Assembly (NCBI GenBank): GCA_029884035.1
Contig: JAOUIM010000180.1
Location: 1 to 7,232, forward strand
Reading direction: 5' to 3'
DNA: 7,232 bases
From: Aquincola sp.
Lineage (GTDB): Bacteria; Pseudomonadota; Gammaproteobacteria; Burkholderiales; Burkholderiaceae_C
A model generated the notes under the pieces. That model worked only from the letters and a program-made list of their open reading frames with translations. It searched no databases and was not told the origin of the DNA. Shown here one piece after another: positions 1 through 5,857 of this stretch (position 1 is the stretch's first letter; every line of letters begins with the position of its first letter). The position numbers were made by a program, and so were the translations under genes.

Positions 1-496
1 CTGCCCGCTGCTCGAGGGCATCGACCTGTCCGGCGCACGCGGCGTGCTGGTCCTGATCGCGGCGGCGAAGAGCAACTTCAAGCTCGCCGAGTCGCGCAAT
101 GCGATGAACACGATCCGCCGCTACGCGGCCGAGGATGCGCACGTGATCTACGGCACCGCTTACGACGAATCGCTCGGCGATCAGCTGCGCGTGACCGTCA
201 TCGCCACCGGCCTGTCACCCGCCAAGCGCGCGCAGACCACGCCGATGACCGTGGTGCACAGCGCCGGCGGACTGCGCACCGGCACCGACAACGTGCCGAT
301 GGCGAGCGCGATGGCGTCGACCCCGCCTGCGGCCGGCGCGGTCGCGCAGGTCCCGCCGCAGGACTACAGCCAGCTCAGCACGCCCAGCGTGTGGCGAAAC
401 GCCCGCACGCAGGCCGCGGCCCGCGTCGACGCACTCGCCAGCAACGGGATGGACGAGATCGAGATCCCGGCCTTCCTCCGCAAGCAGGCCGATTGA
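1..496 (+). CDS. ftsZ: Cell division protein FtsZ, C-terminal part (5' end outside window)
   Basis: FtsZ is the tubulin-like GTPase that polymerises into the cytokinetic Z-ring at midcell. About 164 codons are present, read in the frame beginning at base 2; the N-terminal GTP-binding domain lies upstream of the window. The visible protein begins in the C-terminal subdomain with the conserved block PLLEGIDLSGARGVLV, continues through NTIRRYAAEDAHVIYGTAYDES and LRVTVIATGLS, and then enters an Ala/Pro/Gln-rich variable linker of about 75 residues. It ends in EIPAFLRKQAD, the conserved C-terminal peptide that in the family binds FtsA, ZipA and other Z-ring partners; its last ten residues match my memory of the E. 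coli tail. The GTG at 44 is an internal valine codon, not a start. The gene is followed by a hairpin-rich spacer and then lpxC, the usual end of the dcw cluster. Identification is essentially certain. Confidence 0.97.
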   Translation, partial: CPLLEGIDLSGARGVLVLIAAAKSNFKLAESRNAMNTIRRYAAEDAHVIYGTAYDESLGDQLRVTVIATGLSPAKRAQTTPMTVVHSAGGLRTGTDNVPMASAMASTPPAAGAVAQVPPQDYSQLSTPSVWRNARTQAAARVDALASNGMDEIEIPAFLRKQAD

Positions 497-529
497 TGGC
501 CCACCCCCGCGGCGGCTTCGCCTGGCCAC

Positions 530-561
530 GGCCTCGCGGAGCTCGGCTGGTTCGCGAGGCC
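530..561 (+). terminator. Hairpin 34 bases after the ftsZ stop, possible transcription end
   Basis: The arm GGCCTCGCG at 530-538 is complemented exactly by CGCGAGGCC at 553-561. The stem can extend inwards by a G-T and an A-T pair (539/552, 540/551), leaving a 10-base loop. No T-run follows, so it is not a textbook intrinsic terminator. It could instead stabilise the ftsZ mRNA 3' end or be part of a repeat element. Confidence 0.35.
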
Positions 562-564
562 ATC

Positions 565-584
565 GGGTCTGCGCAGGCAGACCC
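565..584 (+). terminator. Perfect 8-bp hairpin with GCAG loop
   Basis: GGGTCTGC at 565-572 pairs perfectly with GCAGACCC at 577-584 around the loop GCAG, starting only 3 bases after the previous hairpin ends. There is no downstream T-tract, so a role as terminator is uncertain. The tight tandem arrangement suggests a structured RNA 3' end or a REP-like element. Confidence 0.35.
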
Positions 585-598
585 TCAGGTCCTCGCTC

Positions 599-615
599 GC
601 CCCCCTCGCGGGGGC
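599..615 (+). other. GC-rich hairpin within the ftsZ-lpxC spacer
   Basis: GCCCCC at 599-604 pairs with GGGGGC at 610-615 around a 5-base loop. It is the third strong stem in under 100 bases. It is listed apart because this C-run/G-run motif resembles the core of intergenic repeats often met in Burkholderiales; that resemblance is from memory and unchecked. Confidence 0.35.
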
Positions 616-724
616 ACCGCCAGCGGACCGGCAAAGCGCTTGCGCTTCAGCACAGGCTCATATCGGGCGACGATGTGATGCCGCAGCTAAAGCCGGCTCC
701 GCGGCGGTTGTTTGGAAAGTCCGT

Positions 725-737
725 GACAATCCCGGGC
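725..737 (+). promoter_or_regulatory. Putative -10 element directly upstream of lpxC
   Basis: GACAAT at 725-730 resembles a sigma70 -10 hexamer and lies only 7 bases before the lpxC ATG at 738. No good -35 hexamer stands at the expected spacing, and no purine-rich Shine-Dalgarno sequence fits between it and the ATG. If it is the real -10, transcription would begin at or within a few bases of the ATG and give a leaderless lpxC mRNA. This is a pattern judgement only. Confidence 0.35.
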
Positions 738-1673
738 ATGCTCCAGCAACGCACGATCAAGGCGATCACCCGCGCGGTGGGGCTGGGCGTGCACGGCGGG
801 CAGAAGGTCGAGCTCACATTCAAGCCGTCACCGCCCGACGCGGGCATCACGTTTCGCCGCACCGACCTGCCGATGCCCGTGGCCATTCCGGTCAGCGCGC
901 AGACGGTGTGCGACACCCGCATGGCCACCACGATCAGCGCCGACGGCGAGCCTGGCGCGCCGAAGGTGCAGACGATCGAACATCTGCTGTCCGCGTGCGC
1001 CGGACTGGGCCTGGACAACCTCGCGATCGACATCAGTGGCGAGGAAGTGCCGGTGCTCGATGGCTCGGCCGCGAGCTTCGTCTACCTGCTGCAGAGCGCG
1101 GGCATCGAACTGCAGAACGCGCCCAAGCGATTCATCCGTGTGAAGAAGGCGGTCGAGGTGCGCGATGGCGAGGGCGCGACGCTCAAGTGGGCGCGGCTCG
1201 AGCCGCACCACGGCTACGTGCTGACCTTCGAGATCGAGTTCGACCATCCCGCGGTCGACGCGACTGGCCAGCGCGTGTCCTTCGACATGGGATCGGGCCG
1301 CTACAAGCGCGACATCGCACGCGCGCGCACCTTCGGCTTCTCGAAGGACGTGGAGGCAATGCGCTCGCGCGGGCTCGGCCTGGGCGGCAGCATGGACAAC
1401 GTGATCGTGCTCGGCGACACGCGTGTGCTCAACGCCGACGGCCTGCGCTATGGCGACGAGTTCGTCAAGCACAAGATCCTCGATGCGATCGGGGACCTGC
1501 AGGTCGCCGGCCGGCCGATGCTGACCCACTACACCGCCTACCGCAGCGGCCACGCGCTGAACAACCGGCTGCTGCGCGAACTGCTCGCCGATCGCGACGC
1601 CTTCGAGATCGTGACCTTCGACAACGTGAGCGACGCACCAGCCGGCTTTGCCGAGCTGGCGCCGGCCTGGTGA
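738..1673 (+). CDS. lpxC: UDP-3-O-acyl-N-acetylglucosamine deacetylase LpxC
   Basis: LpxC is the zinc hydrolase that removes the acetyl group from UDP-3-O-acyl-GlcNAc, the first committed step of lipid A synthesis, in the cytosol. The 311-residue product has the family's usual length (about 300). The start MLQQRTIKAI aligns with the known E. coli N-terminus MIKQRTLKRI, so I chose the ATG at 738 over an in-frame ATG at 675, which would add 21 unrelated residues. Visible motifs: GLGVHGGQKV (16-24), TIEHLLSA with catalytic Glu81 and zinc ligand His82, LDGSAASFVYLL (107-118), SRGLGLGGS (210-218), FVKHKILDAIGD with zinc ligands His245 and Asp249, and SGHALNN with catalytic His272. All key residues are intact. 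It follows ftsZ on the same strand, with two small membrane genes immediately downstream and probably co-transcribed. Confidence 0.97.
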   Translation: MLQQRTIKAITRAVGLGVHGGQKVELTFKPSPPDAGITFRRTDLPMPVAIPVSAQTVCDTRMATTISADGEPGAPKVQTIEHLLSACAGLGLDNLAIDISGEEVPVLDGSAASFVYLLQSAGIELQNAPKRFIRVKKAVEVRDGEGATLKWARLEPHHGYVLTFEIEFDHPAVDATGQRVSFDMGSGRYKRDIARARTFGFSKDVEAMRSRGLGLGGSMDNVIVLGDTRVLNADGLRYGDEFVKHKILDAIGDLQVAGRPMLTHYTAYRSGHALNNRLLRELLADRDAFEIVTFDNVSDAPAGFAELAPAW

Positions 1674-1682
1674 GGGCGCTCC

Positions 1683-1868
1683 ATGCTCGTGCTGCGTCTG
1701 GTCTTCGGCCTGCTGCTCGCGGGCGGCCTGGTCGCGTTCGCGCTGTACATGACCACCGGCAACCCGGCGTGGCGGCAGCGCGGCATCGTGATCATCAAGT
1801 GGACGGTGATCGCCGGGCTCGCGGCCGCCGCGGTCATCGTGCTAGAACGCCTCACCCCGTTGCTGTGA
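1683..1868 (+). CDS. Small two-helix membrane protein, function unknown
   Basis: This 61-residue protein has two predicted membrane helices, roughly residues 2-23 and 35-55, joined by a short polar turn (TTGNPAWRQRG), and a short tail ERLTPLL. It starts 9 bases after the lpxC stop, with GAGGG at 1672-1676 overlapping that stop as a plausible ribosome binding site, so it is very likely translated from the lpxC transcript. I do not recognise a named family. The positive charges in the loop (Arg31, Arg33, and Lys39 at the start of helix 2) suggest, by the positive-inside rule, that the loop is cytoplasmic and both ends periplasmic. Codon use is similar to its neighbours. Proximity to lpxC hints at an envelope role, but this is inference only. 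Confidence 0.75.
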   Translation: MLVLRLVFGLLLAGGLVAFALYMTTGNPAWRQRGIVIIKWTVIAGLAAAAVIVLERLTPLL

Positions 1869-1875
1869 GCGAGCG

Positions 1876-2091
1876 ATGACGATCTTCTACTGGACCATGG
1901 CGATCCTGACGATCGGCACCTTCGTGCCCTCGGCGTTCTATGTCGTGCTGTATGCCGCCACAGGCGAGGAGGGGTGCGTGCGGCGCGCACGGACCTTCTG
2001 GGGCTTTGCCAAGCTGTTCGGCCTGCTGGGCTTCAACATCGGCATCTGGGGCCATGTCCTCGTGGCGATCTGGCAACTGATCTTCAAATAG
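1876..2091 (+). CDS. Small two-helix membrane protein, function unknown
   Basis: This 71-residue protein has a first hydrophobic helix at about 5-27, a basic middle segment (GEEGCVRRARTFWGFAK, about 30-46), and a second helix at about 48-69 ending in WQLIFK. It begins 7 bases after the stop of the preceding small membrane gene, preceded by the weak purine-rich stretch GAGCGAG, so both are probably read from the lpxC transcript. Aromatic residues are frequent near the helix ends, as is usual for inner-membrane proteins. The arrangement of two helices flanking a short loop parallels its neighbour, though the sequences are not obviously similar. I do not recognise the family. It ends 64 bases before the convergent CYTH-CHAD gene. 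Confidence 0.75.
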   Translation: MTIFYWTMAILTIGTFVPSAFYVVLYAATGEEGCVRRARTFWGFAKLFGLLGFNIGIWGHVLVAIWQLIFK

Positions 2092-2103
2092 ACGCTGCTG
2101 TGC

Positions 2104-2157
2104 GATGCGACCGTGGCTGGGGCGTGTCCGGCGCCTCGGGGCGCGGGCCCTCGCATC
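2104..2157. terminator. Convergent-gene inverted repeat, possible bidirectional terminator
   Basis: The 64-base gap between two convergent genes contains an outer inverted repeat, GATGCGA at 2104-2110 with TCGCATC at 2151-2157, enclosing an inner hairpin GCGCC/GGCGC at 2131-2135 and 2140-2144. The outer arm overlaps the stop codon of the CYTH-CHAD gene. There is no T-run on either strand, so a terminator role is weakly supported. Confidence 0.25.
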
Positions 2158-3613
2158 AGCGCAGGAACTTCGGCGTCTTGCCGATCGCGGCGAGCGCCGT
2201 GCAGGCCTCGGCGACGATCTGGCCGCGTTGCGCCGCGATCCATCCGAGTCCGAACGCCGCACCAGGGTCCCGCGCGGCGGCGTCGCGCAGCAGCCCTTCG
2301 GCCACCGTGATGTCCTGCAGCCGCCCCAGGGCATCCTGCGCATCGCGCAGCCGCCCGGCATACGCTGCCCACGCCTTGGCAGGCCACAGCGAGGACAGCG
2401 CCTCGGCCGCATAGCGCAGGCGCTTCAGGCGCTTGCGCGCCCGGTGGCGCGCCTCGTCCTCGAGCGCTTCGAATGTTCGTCCTGCGCGATGGAGCTGCCG
2501 GTGCAGCTGCGCCAGATGCGGCCCTGACAGGGTGCGCAGATTCCTCGCTTGCGCCGCGGGAGGGGTGCTGTGCGCGAAGCTCAGCAGTTCGAGCAGCCAC
2601 TGCGTCGTCGGCGCTGCGCGAAAGATTGCTCCCGGGTCGTCGGCCGGCCCCGCCTGCGCCAGCGCCAGCGGAGGCGCACCGGCCTCGCGCAGCGCGGGCC
2701 AGAGCCATGCCGAGAGTGCATCGCGGTCGCGTGCGCCCGACAGCCGTCCGAGGATCTCGCGCGCCGTCTCGATCCAGCGCGCATCCAACTCGCCGGACCA
2801 GTCGCCAAACTCGCGCAGCACGCTCGCCAGGCGCCGCAGGCCGACGCGCGTCTGGTGCACATGTTCGGGCTGCGTGTGGCCCGCGGCCAGCCAGGAGGCA
2901 TTGGGTGCGATCTGCGACACAGCGCTGAGCACGCAGGCGCGCAGGGCAAGTTCGAGCGACGCGGCGGGGTGCAGCGATGGCACAGGCGCTTTGGCCACCG
3001 GCGCGGCACCACGGCCGTCGGCCAGCCAATGGCCGCGCTCGGCCTTGCTGCGAGTGTCGAGCCACAGGCCATGGCGCGCGGCCCAGCGCCCGGCCACCGC
3101 CGTCATCACCTCGAGGCTGCCTTGCAGCAGCTCGAATTCGATTTCGCACACCGGCAGCGCCTCGTCGCGGGCGCGAAGTTCGCCTTCGTCGAAGGCCAGC
3201 TCGATGCGCGTGCCGCCCAGGCGCACCTCGCGCCAGGTGCGCCGCACATCGGTCTCGAAACGCAGCGCCAGCGCGTCAGCCTGGTCGCCGAGCGCCTTCC
3301 GCAGCCTGCGGCCTTCGGGGGTGCCGTCATGGCGCGCGATGTCGAGCGCCGGCGCCTCGCGCGATGAGGTGACCGGTACCTCGTGCTCGAGGCGTTCGAG
3401 CAGCCCATCGCCGGTGCCCTTGAGCGCCTGGACCCAGCGCCGCCCCTCGCGTCGCAGGCGCAGGGCCAGGCCTGCGGCCGCGAGACGGTGATCCGGCGTG
3501 TCGTAGTAGCGCGCCCGCAGTCGCGCACGGCTGACCTGGCCACGATGCAGGGCACGCGACACCGCGGCACGGCCCGTGTCAGGCACCTGCAGTTTGATTT
3601 CAATCTCGGCCAT
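2156..3613 (-). CDS. CYTH-CHAD domain protein (putative inorganic triphosphatase / polyphosphate-associated)
   Basis: This 485-residue protein joins an N-terminal CYTH (triphosphate tunnel) domain, about 1-200, to a C-terminal CHAD helical domain, about 215-475. CYTH signs: the opening EIEIKL with the ExExK metal/triphosphate motif (Glu3, Glu5, Lys7), YYDTPDHRLAAAGLALRLRR (36-55), WVQALK (60-65), and CEIEFELL (156-163). CHAD signs: EHVHQTRVGLRRL (250-262), ARDRDAL (294-300), HRARKRLKRLRYAAEAL (390-406) and a final helix RLRDAQDALGRLQD (421-434), all rich in His, Arg and Lys. Known relatives with this layout include E. coli YgiF, an inorganic triphosphatase, and CHAD proteins bind polyphosphate; the exact substrate here is unknown. 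I chose the ATG at 3613 because the family begins MxxEIExK; the frame stays open to 3910, but that stretch overlaps ruvC and is unlike the family. No strong ribosome binding site is seen. Confidence 0.92.
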   Translation of the reverse strand: MAEIEIKLQVPDTGRAAVSRALHRGQVSRARLRARYYDTPDHRLAAAGLALRLRREGRRWVQALKGTGDGLLERLEHEVPVTSSREAPALDIARHDGTPEGRRLRKALGDQADALALRFETDVRRTWREVRLGGTRIELAFDEGELRARDEALPVCEIEFELLQGSLEVMTAVAGRWAARHGLWLDTRSKAERGHWLADGRGAAPVAKAPVPSLHPAASLELALRACVLSAVSQIAPNASWLAAGHTQPEHVHQTRVGLRRLASVLREFGDWSGELDARWIETAREILGRLSGARDRDALSAWLWPALREAGAPPLALAQAGPADDPGAIFRAAPTTQWLLELLSFAHSTPPAAQARNLRTLSGPHLAQLHRQLHRAGRTFEALEDEARHRARKRLKRLRYAAEALSSLWPAKAWAAYAGRLRDAQDALGRLQDITVAEGLLRDAAARDPGAAFGLGWIAAQRGQIVAEACTALAAIGKTPKFLR

Positions 3614-3646
3614 CGCGAACGTCAGGGTCCGTGAGCACGGGGTGCG

Positions 3647-3652
3647 ATTGTG
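3647..3652 (-). promoter_or_regulatory. Putative -10 element for the CYTH-CHAD gene
   Basis: On the - strand, CACAAT (plus positions 3652 to 3647) resembles a -10 hexamer and would give a leader of about 25-30 bases before the ATG at 3613. No good -35 match is seen. It lies in the 94-base gap after ruvC, so the CYTH-CHAD gene may have its own promoter as well as readthrough from ruvC. Weak evidence. Confidence 0.25.
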
Positions 3653-3703
3653 CGCGGCTCGGGCAGCGGGCCCGTCGCGAGCGCCGCGGGCGAGGGCCGG
3701 CGT

Positions 3704-3717
3704 GGCCTCAGTAGGCC
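3704..3717 (-). other. Small hairpin spanning the ruvC stop codon
   Basis: GGCCT at 3704-3708 and AGGCC at 3713-3717 form a perfect 5-bp stem with a 4-base loop, and the ruvC stop codon (3708-3710) lies in it. No T-run follows. It may be fortuitous in DNA this GC-rich. Confidence 0.2.
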
Positions 3718-4265
3718 CGCCCGCGCCTGAACTGCGCATGCTGGCGCCGTGCCAGCGGCGAGACGCGATCGATCGCGGCGAGCGATGCGCCCGCATTCGC
3801 ATGCGTGATCGCGATGCCCAGCGCATCGGCGGCGTCGGGCCCTGGCGCCGCCGACAGCGCCAGCAGGCGCATGACCATCGCCGCCACCTGCTCCTTGCGC
3901 GCCTGGCCATGGCCGACGACGGCCTTCTTCATCTGCAATGCGGTGTACTCCGCGACGCCGAGCTGGCACGACACCAGCGCCGCGAGCGCCGCACCGCGCG
4001 CCTGGCCGAGCAGCAGGGTGCTTTGCGGGTTGACGTTGACGAACACGATCTCCACCGCGGCGCACTGCGCATCGTAGCGCCGCGCGACCTCGCACACGCC
4101 GTCGAAGATCACCTTCAGGCGCGCCGGCAGGTCGCCGCGTGCGACCGCCGCGGTCCGGATCGTGCCGCTGGCCACGTAGCGCAGGCGCGGGCCGTCGGCG
4201 TCCACCAAGCCAAAGCCCGTCGTCTGCAGGCCGGGGTCGATGCCGAGGATGCGTGTGCCGGCCAT
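3708..4265 (-). CDS. ruvC: Crossover junction endodeoxyribonuclease RuvC
   Basis: RuvC is the dimeric nuclease that cuts Holliday junctions symmetrically during recombinational repair, working with the RuvAB branch-migration motor. The 185-residue product is close to the family's length (E. coli 173). The four acidic active-site residues are all visible: Asp10 in RILGIDPGLQTTGFG, Glu72 in AAVEIVFVNVNP, and Asp144 and Asp147 in GPDAADALGIAITH. LLGQARGAALAAL (85-97) and the KKAVVGHGQARKEQV block (113-127) are also characteristic. The start MAGTRILGIDPG is chosen because the family begins a few residues before the first Asp; the longer open frame upstream overlaps the CdsA-like gene. The start lies 2 bases after that gene's stop with no clear ribosome binding site, implying translational coupling. 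ruvA and ruvB are not adjacent; the next gene downstream is CYTH-CHAD. Confidence 0.97.
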   Translation of the reverse strand: MAGTRILGIDPGLQTTGFGLVDADGPRLRYVASGTIRTAAVARGDLPARLKVIFDGVCEVARRYDAQCAAVEIVFVNVNPQSTLLLGQARGAALAALVSCQLGVAEYTALQMKKAVVGHGQARKEQVAAMVMRLLALSAAPGPDAADALGIAITHANAGASLAAIDRVSPLARRQHAQFRRGRAY

Positions 4266-4267
4266 GG

Positions 4268-5236
4268 TCAGAGTCTGAAGTACCAGCGTACCGAATGGAA
4301 GAACACTGGCGCGGCGAAGCACAGCGGCGCCACGCGGTCGAGCAGGCCGACCGCGCCGGTCACGCTGCTGCGGTTGCCCCAATGGTGCACACCAGCGTCG
4401 CGCTTGAGTGCCTTCATCACGAACTCGCCCAGTGTGCCGGTGGCCGCGGCGACGAATGCCATCGACAAGGCCTGGCCGGCCTTGAACGGCGTGATCCAGT
4501 ACAGCGCTGCGCCGACCCATGCGGCGACGACGGCACCGATCAACCAGGCGCGAAACGAGAAGCTGCGACTGATCTGGCGCGCGACCGGCCGGCGCCGCAG
4601 CCGGCGGCTGGCGAGCTCCTGAACCACCTGCGCAACGGCGACCACGATCACGAGGAAGAACAGCAGGAACGCACTGCGACCCTCGTAGCGCTGGAACTCG
4701 AGCAGCAGCAGCGCCGGCGCGTGCGACAGGCCATAGACACAGACCACGATGCCCCACTGGATCTTCGCGTTGCGCTCGAGAAAGCGGTGCGGGTCACCGG
4801 CCATCGCGCTGACCACCGGAACGGCGAAGAACACGTAGACCGGGATGAACACGGTGAAGAGATCAAAGTGCCTGAGCGCGACGATCACGTACTGCAGCGG
4901 CAGCACGATGAAGAAGGCCAGGATCAACGTGCGGTGGTCGCTGCGCCGCGTGTGCTGCAGCGTGATGAACTCGCGCAGCGCAAGGAACGAGAACAAACCG
5001 AACAGCACCGTGGCGCCGATCGGCCCCGCGAGCCAGGCGAGCCAGAACAGCAAGGTGCCGACCCACGCCGCGCGCAGGTCACGCAGGAATCGTGTCCAGG
5101 CTTCGCCCGCCTCGCCCACGCGGTCGCGCAGCGAGTACAGCACGGCCCCCGTGGACACGAGCATCAGCGTGCCGAACAAGATCGCGAACAGCAGCGCGAC
5201 CTGCTTGTCGGGGTCGAGGCTGCGCAGCGAGCCCAT
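4268..5236 (-). CDS. CdsA-family (phosphatidate cytidylyltransferase-like) membrane protein with degenerate active site
   Basis: This 322-residue polytopic membrane protein has about eight hydrophobic segments (near 12-34, 57-72, 73-89, 103-121, 126-146, 160-179, 189-206, 229-248, with further hydrophobic stretches later). The C-terminal region, GEFVMKALKRDAG (270-282) followed by GLLDRVAPLCFAAPVFFH (297-314), clearly matches the CdsA family, which makes CDP-diacylglycerol from phosphatidate and CTP. However, compared with the catalytic family as I remember it, the metal-binding Asp of the SD motif is replaced (Ala202-Gln203), SPSKTWEG reads SRSFSFRA (223-230), GD before the KR pair reads GE (270-271), and GHGGxLDRxD reads GAVGLLDRVA (294-303). 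Cytidylyltransferase activity is therefore doubtful. The start ATG directly abuts the acyltransferase stop (TGAATG), with GGGTGA a few bases upstream as a ribosome binding site. It could be a lipid-binding or regulatory paralogue; family membership is firm, function is not. Confidence 0.85.
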   Translation of the reverse strand: MGSLRSLDPDKQVALLFAILFGTLMLVSTGAVLYSLRDRVGEAGEAWTRFLRDLRAAWVGTLLFWLAWLAGPIGATVLFGLFSFLALREFITLQHTRRSDHRTLILAFFIVLPLQYVIVALRHFDLFTVFIPVYVFFAVPVVSAMAGDPHRFLERNAKIQWGIVVCVYGLSHAPALLLLEFQRYEGRSAFLLFFLVIVVAVAQVVQELASRRLRRRPVARQISRSFSFRAWLIGAVVAAWVGAALYWITPFKAGQALSMAFVAAATGTLGEFVMKALKRDAGVHHWGNRSSVTGAVGLLDRVAPLCFAAPVFFHSVRWYFRL

Positions 5237-5857
5237 TCAGTTCACCCGGGGCCGCAACGCGATCACCGCGTCGCGCGCCCGCTCCAGGAACGCGGCCTTG
5301 TCTTCACCGCTCTCCAGGTGCATCGGTGCTCCGAACGTCACGGTGCACAGGATGGGCACCGGCACGACCTCGCCCTTGGGCATCACGCGCTGCACGTTGT
5401 CGATCCAGGCCGGGATCAGTTCGACGTCCGGGAATTGTTCGGCAAGGTGGAACAGCCCGCTCTTGAAGGCCTGCGGGTCGCCCTTGTTGCTGCGCGTGCC
5501 CTCGGGGAAGATCACCAGCGAGTCGCCACTGGTCAGCGCCTCGACGAGCGGCTCGAGCGGATCCTGGTCATCGGTGCGTTGCCGCGACACGTACACGGCG
5601 TGGAACACCTCGTGCGTGAGCCAATGCTTGAACGGGCTCGAGGTCCAGTAGTCCTTGGCCGCGATCGGCCGCGTCATCGTGCGCAGGTCCTTGGGCAGCG
5701 CCGCCCAGATCAGCACCCAGTCGAGATGGCTCTGGTGGTTGGCGAAGTAGATGCGCTGCTGCGCGGTCGGCGGGCAGCCCTTCCAATGGCCCTGCGCGCC
5801 CGTGATCAGACGGGCGATGAAGGCCAGCAGCAGGCCCATCAGTTCGGCGCGCGACAT
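5237..5857 (-). CDS. PlsC-like 1-acyl-sn-glycerol-3-phosphate acyltransferase family protein
   Basis: This 206-residue membrane-associated acyltransferase belongs to the PlsC/LPLAT family, which transfers a fatty acyl group to lysophosphatidate or related acceptors. Visible motifs: the catalytic HX4D box in NHQSHLD (His41, Asp46), PIAAKDYW (64-71) as the second block, VIFPEGTRSN (115-124) as the acceptor-phosphate-binding block, and VELIPAWI (145-152) as the fourth. A hydrophobic stretch at residues 6-19 probably anchors it to the inner membrane. It is somewhat shorter than E. coli PlsC (245), so the acceptor could differ; a housekeeping PlsC may lie elsewhere. The ATG at 5857 is preferred, with a -10-like TAGGAT 8 bases upstream; an alternative ATG at residue 7 has no better signal. 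It heads a unit with the CdsA-like gene and ruvC. Confidence 0.9.
   Translation of the reverse strand: MSRAELMGLLLAFIARLITGAQGHWKGCPPTAQQRIYFANHQSHLDWVLIWAALPKDLRTMTRPIAAKDYWTSSPFKHWLTHEVFHAVYVSRQRTDDQDPLEPLVEALTSGDSLVIFPEGTRSNKGDPQAFKSGLFHLAEQFPDVELIPAWIDNVQRVMPKGEVVPVPILCTVTFGAPMHLESGEDKAAFLERARDAVIALRPRVN

Larger units (their letters stand above)
497..737. other. ftsZ-lpxC spacer: multi-hairpin non-coding element
   Basis: This 241-base stretch has no convincing gene. Seen directly: a series of inverted repeats at 511-522 (4-bp stem, 4-base loop), 530-561 (9 bp plus wobble extension), 565-584 (perfect 8-bp stem, 4-base loop), 599-615 (6 bp) and 634-647 (5 bp). Such compact G/C-rich hairpin strings between genes are often dispersed intergenic repeats in high-GC betaproteobacteria; that it is repeated elsewhere in this genome is inference. 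It may also end or attenuate transcription from ftsZ. The last part, about 660-737, is less structured and probably holds the lpxC promoter. A + frame stays open through most of it but overlaps ftsZ and lacks any protein-like pattern. Confidence 0.6.

Noticed and set aside
391..678. Open + frame running from the ftsZ tail through the hairpin spacer
   Set aside because: It overlaps ftsZ in another frame, has no good start signal, and its Pro/Arg/Gly-rich product simply reflects the repeat-like DNA.
675..737. Upstream ATG for lpxC
   Set aside because: It would add 21 residues absent from known LpxC N-termini and would cover the likely promoter.
908..1879. A 323-codon alternative + frame inside lpxC
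   Set aside because: It is an Arg/Ala-rich shadow of lpxC, whose own frame carries all the zinc-hydrolase motifs.
2433..3491. A 352-codon Ser/Arg-rich + frame opposite CYTH-CHAD
   Set aside because: Composition is that of an antisense shadow, with no recognisable motif or ribosome binding site.
3614..3910. N-terminal extension of the CYTH-CHAD frame into ruvC
   Set aside because: The extra 99 residues are Arg-rich and unlike the family, and overlap ruvC in another frame; the ATG at 3613 gives the expected EIEIKL start.
4266..4757. Upstream extension of the ruvC frame
   Set aside because: It overlaps the CdsA-like gene, and the residues do not resemble any RuvC; MAGTRILGIDPG is the natural start.
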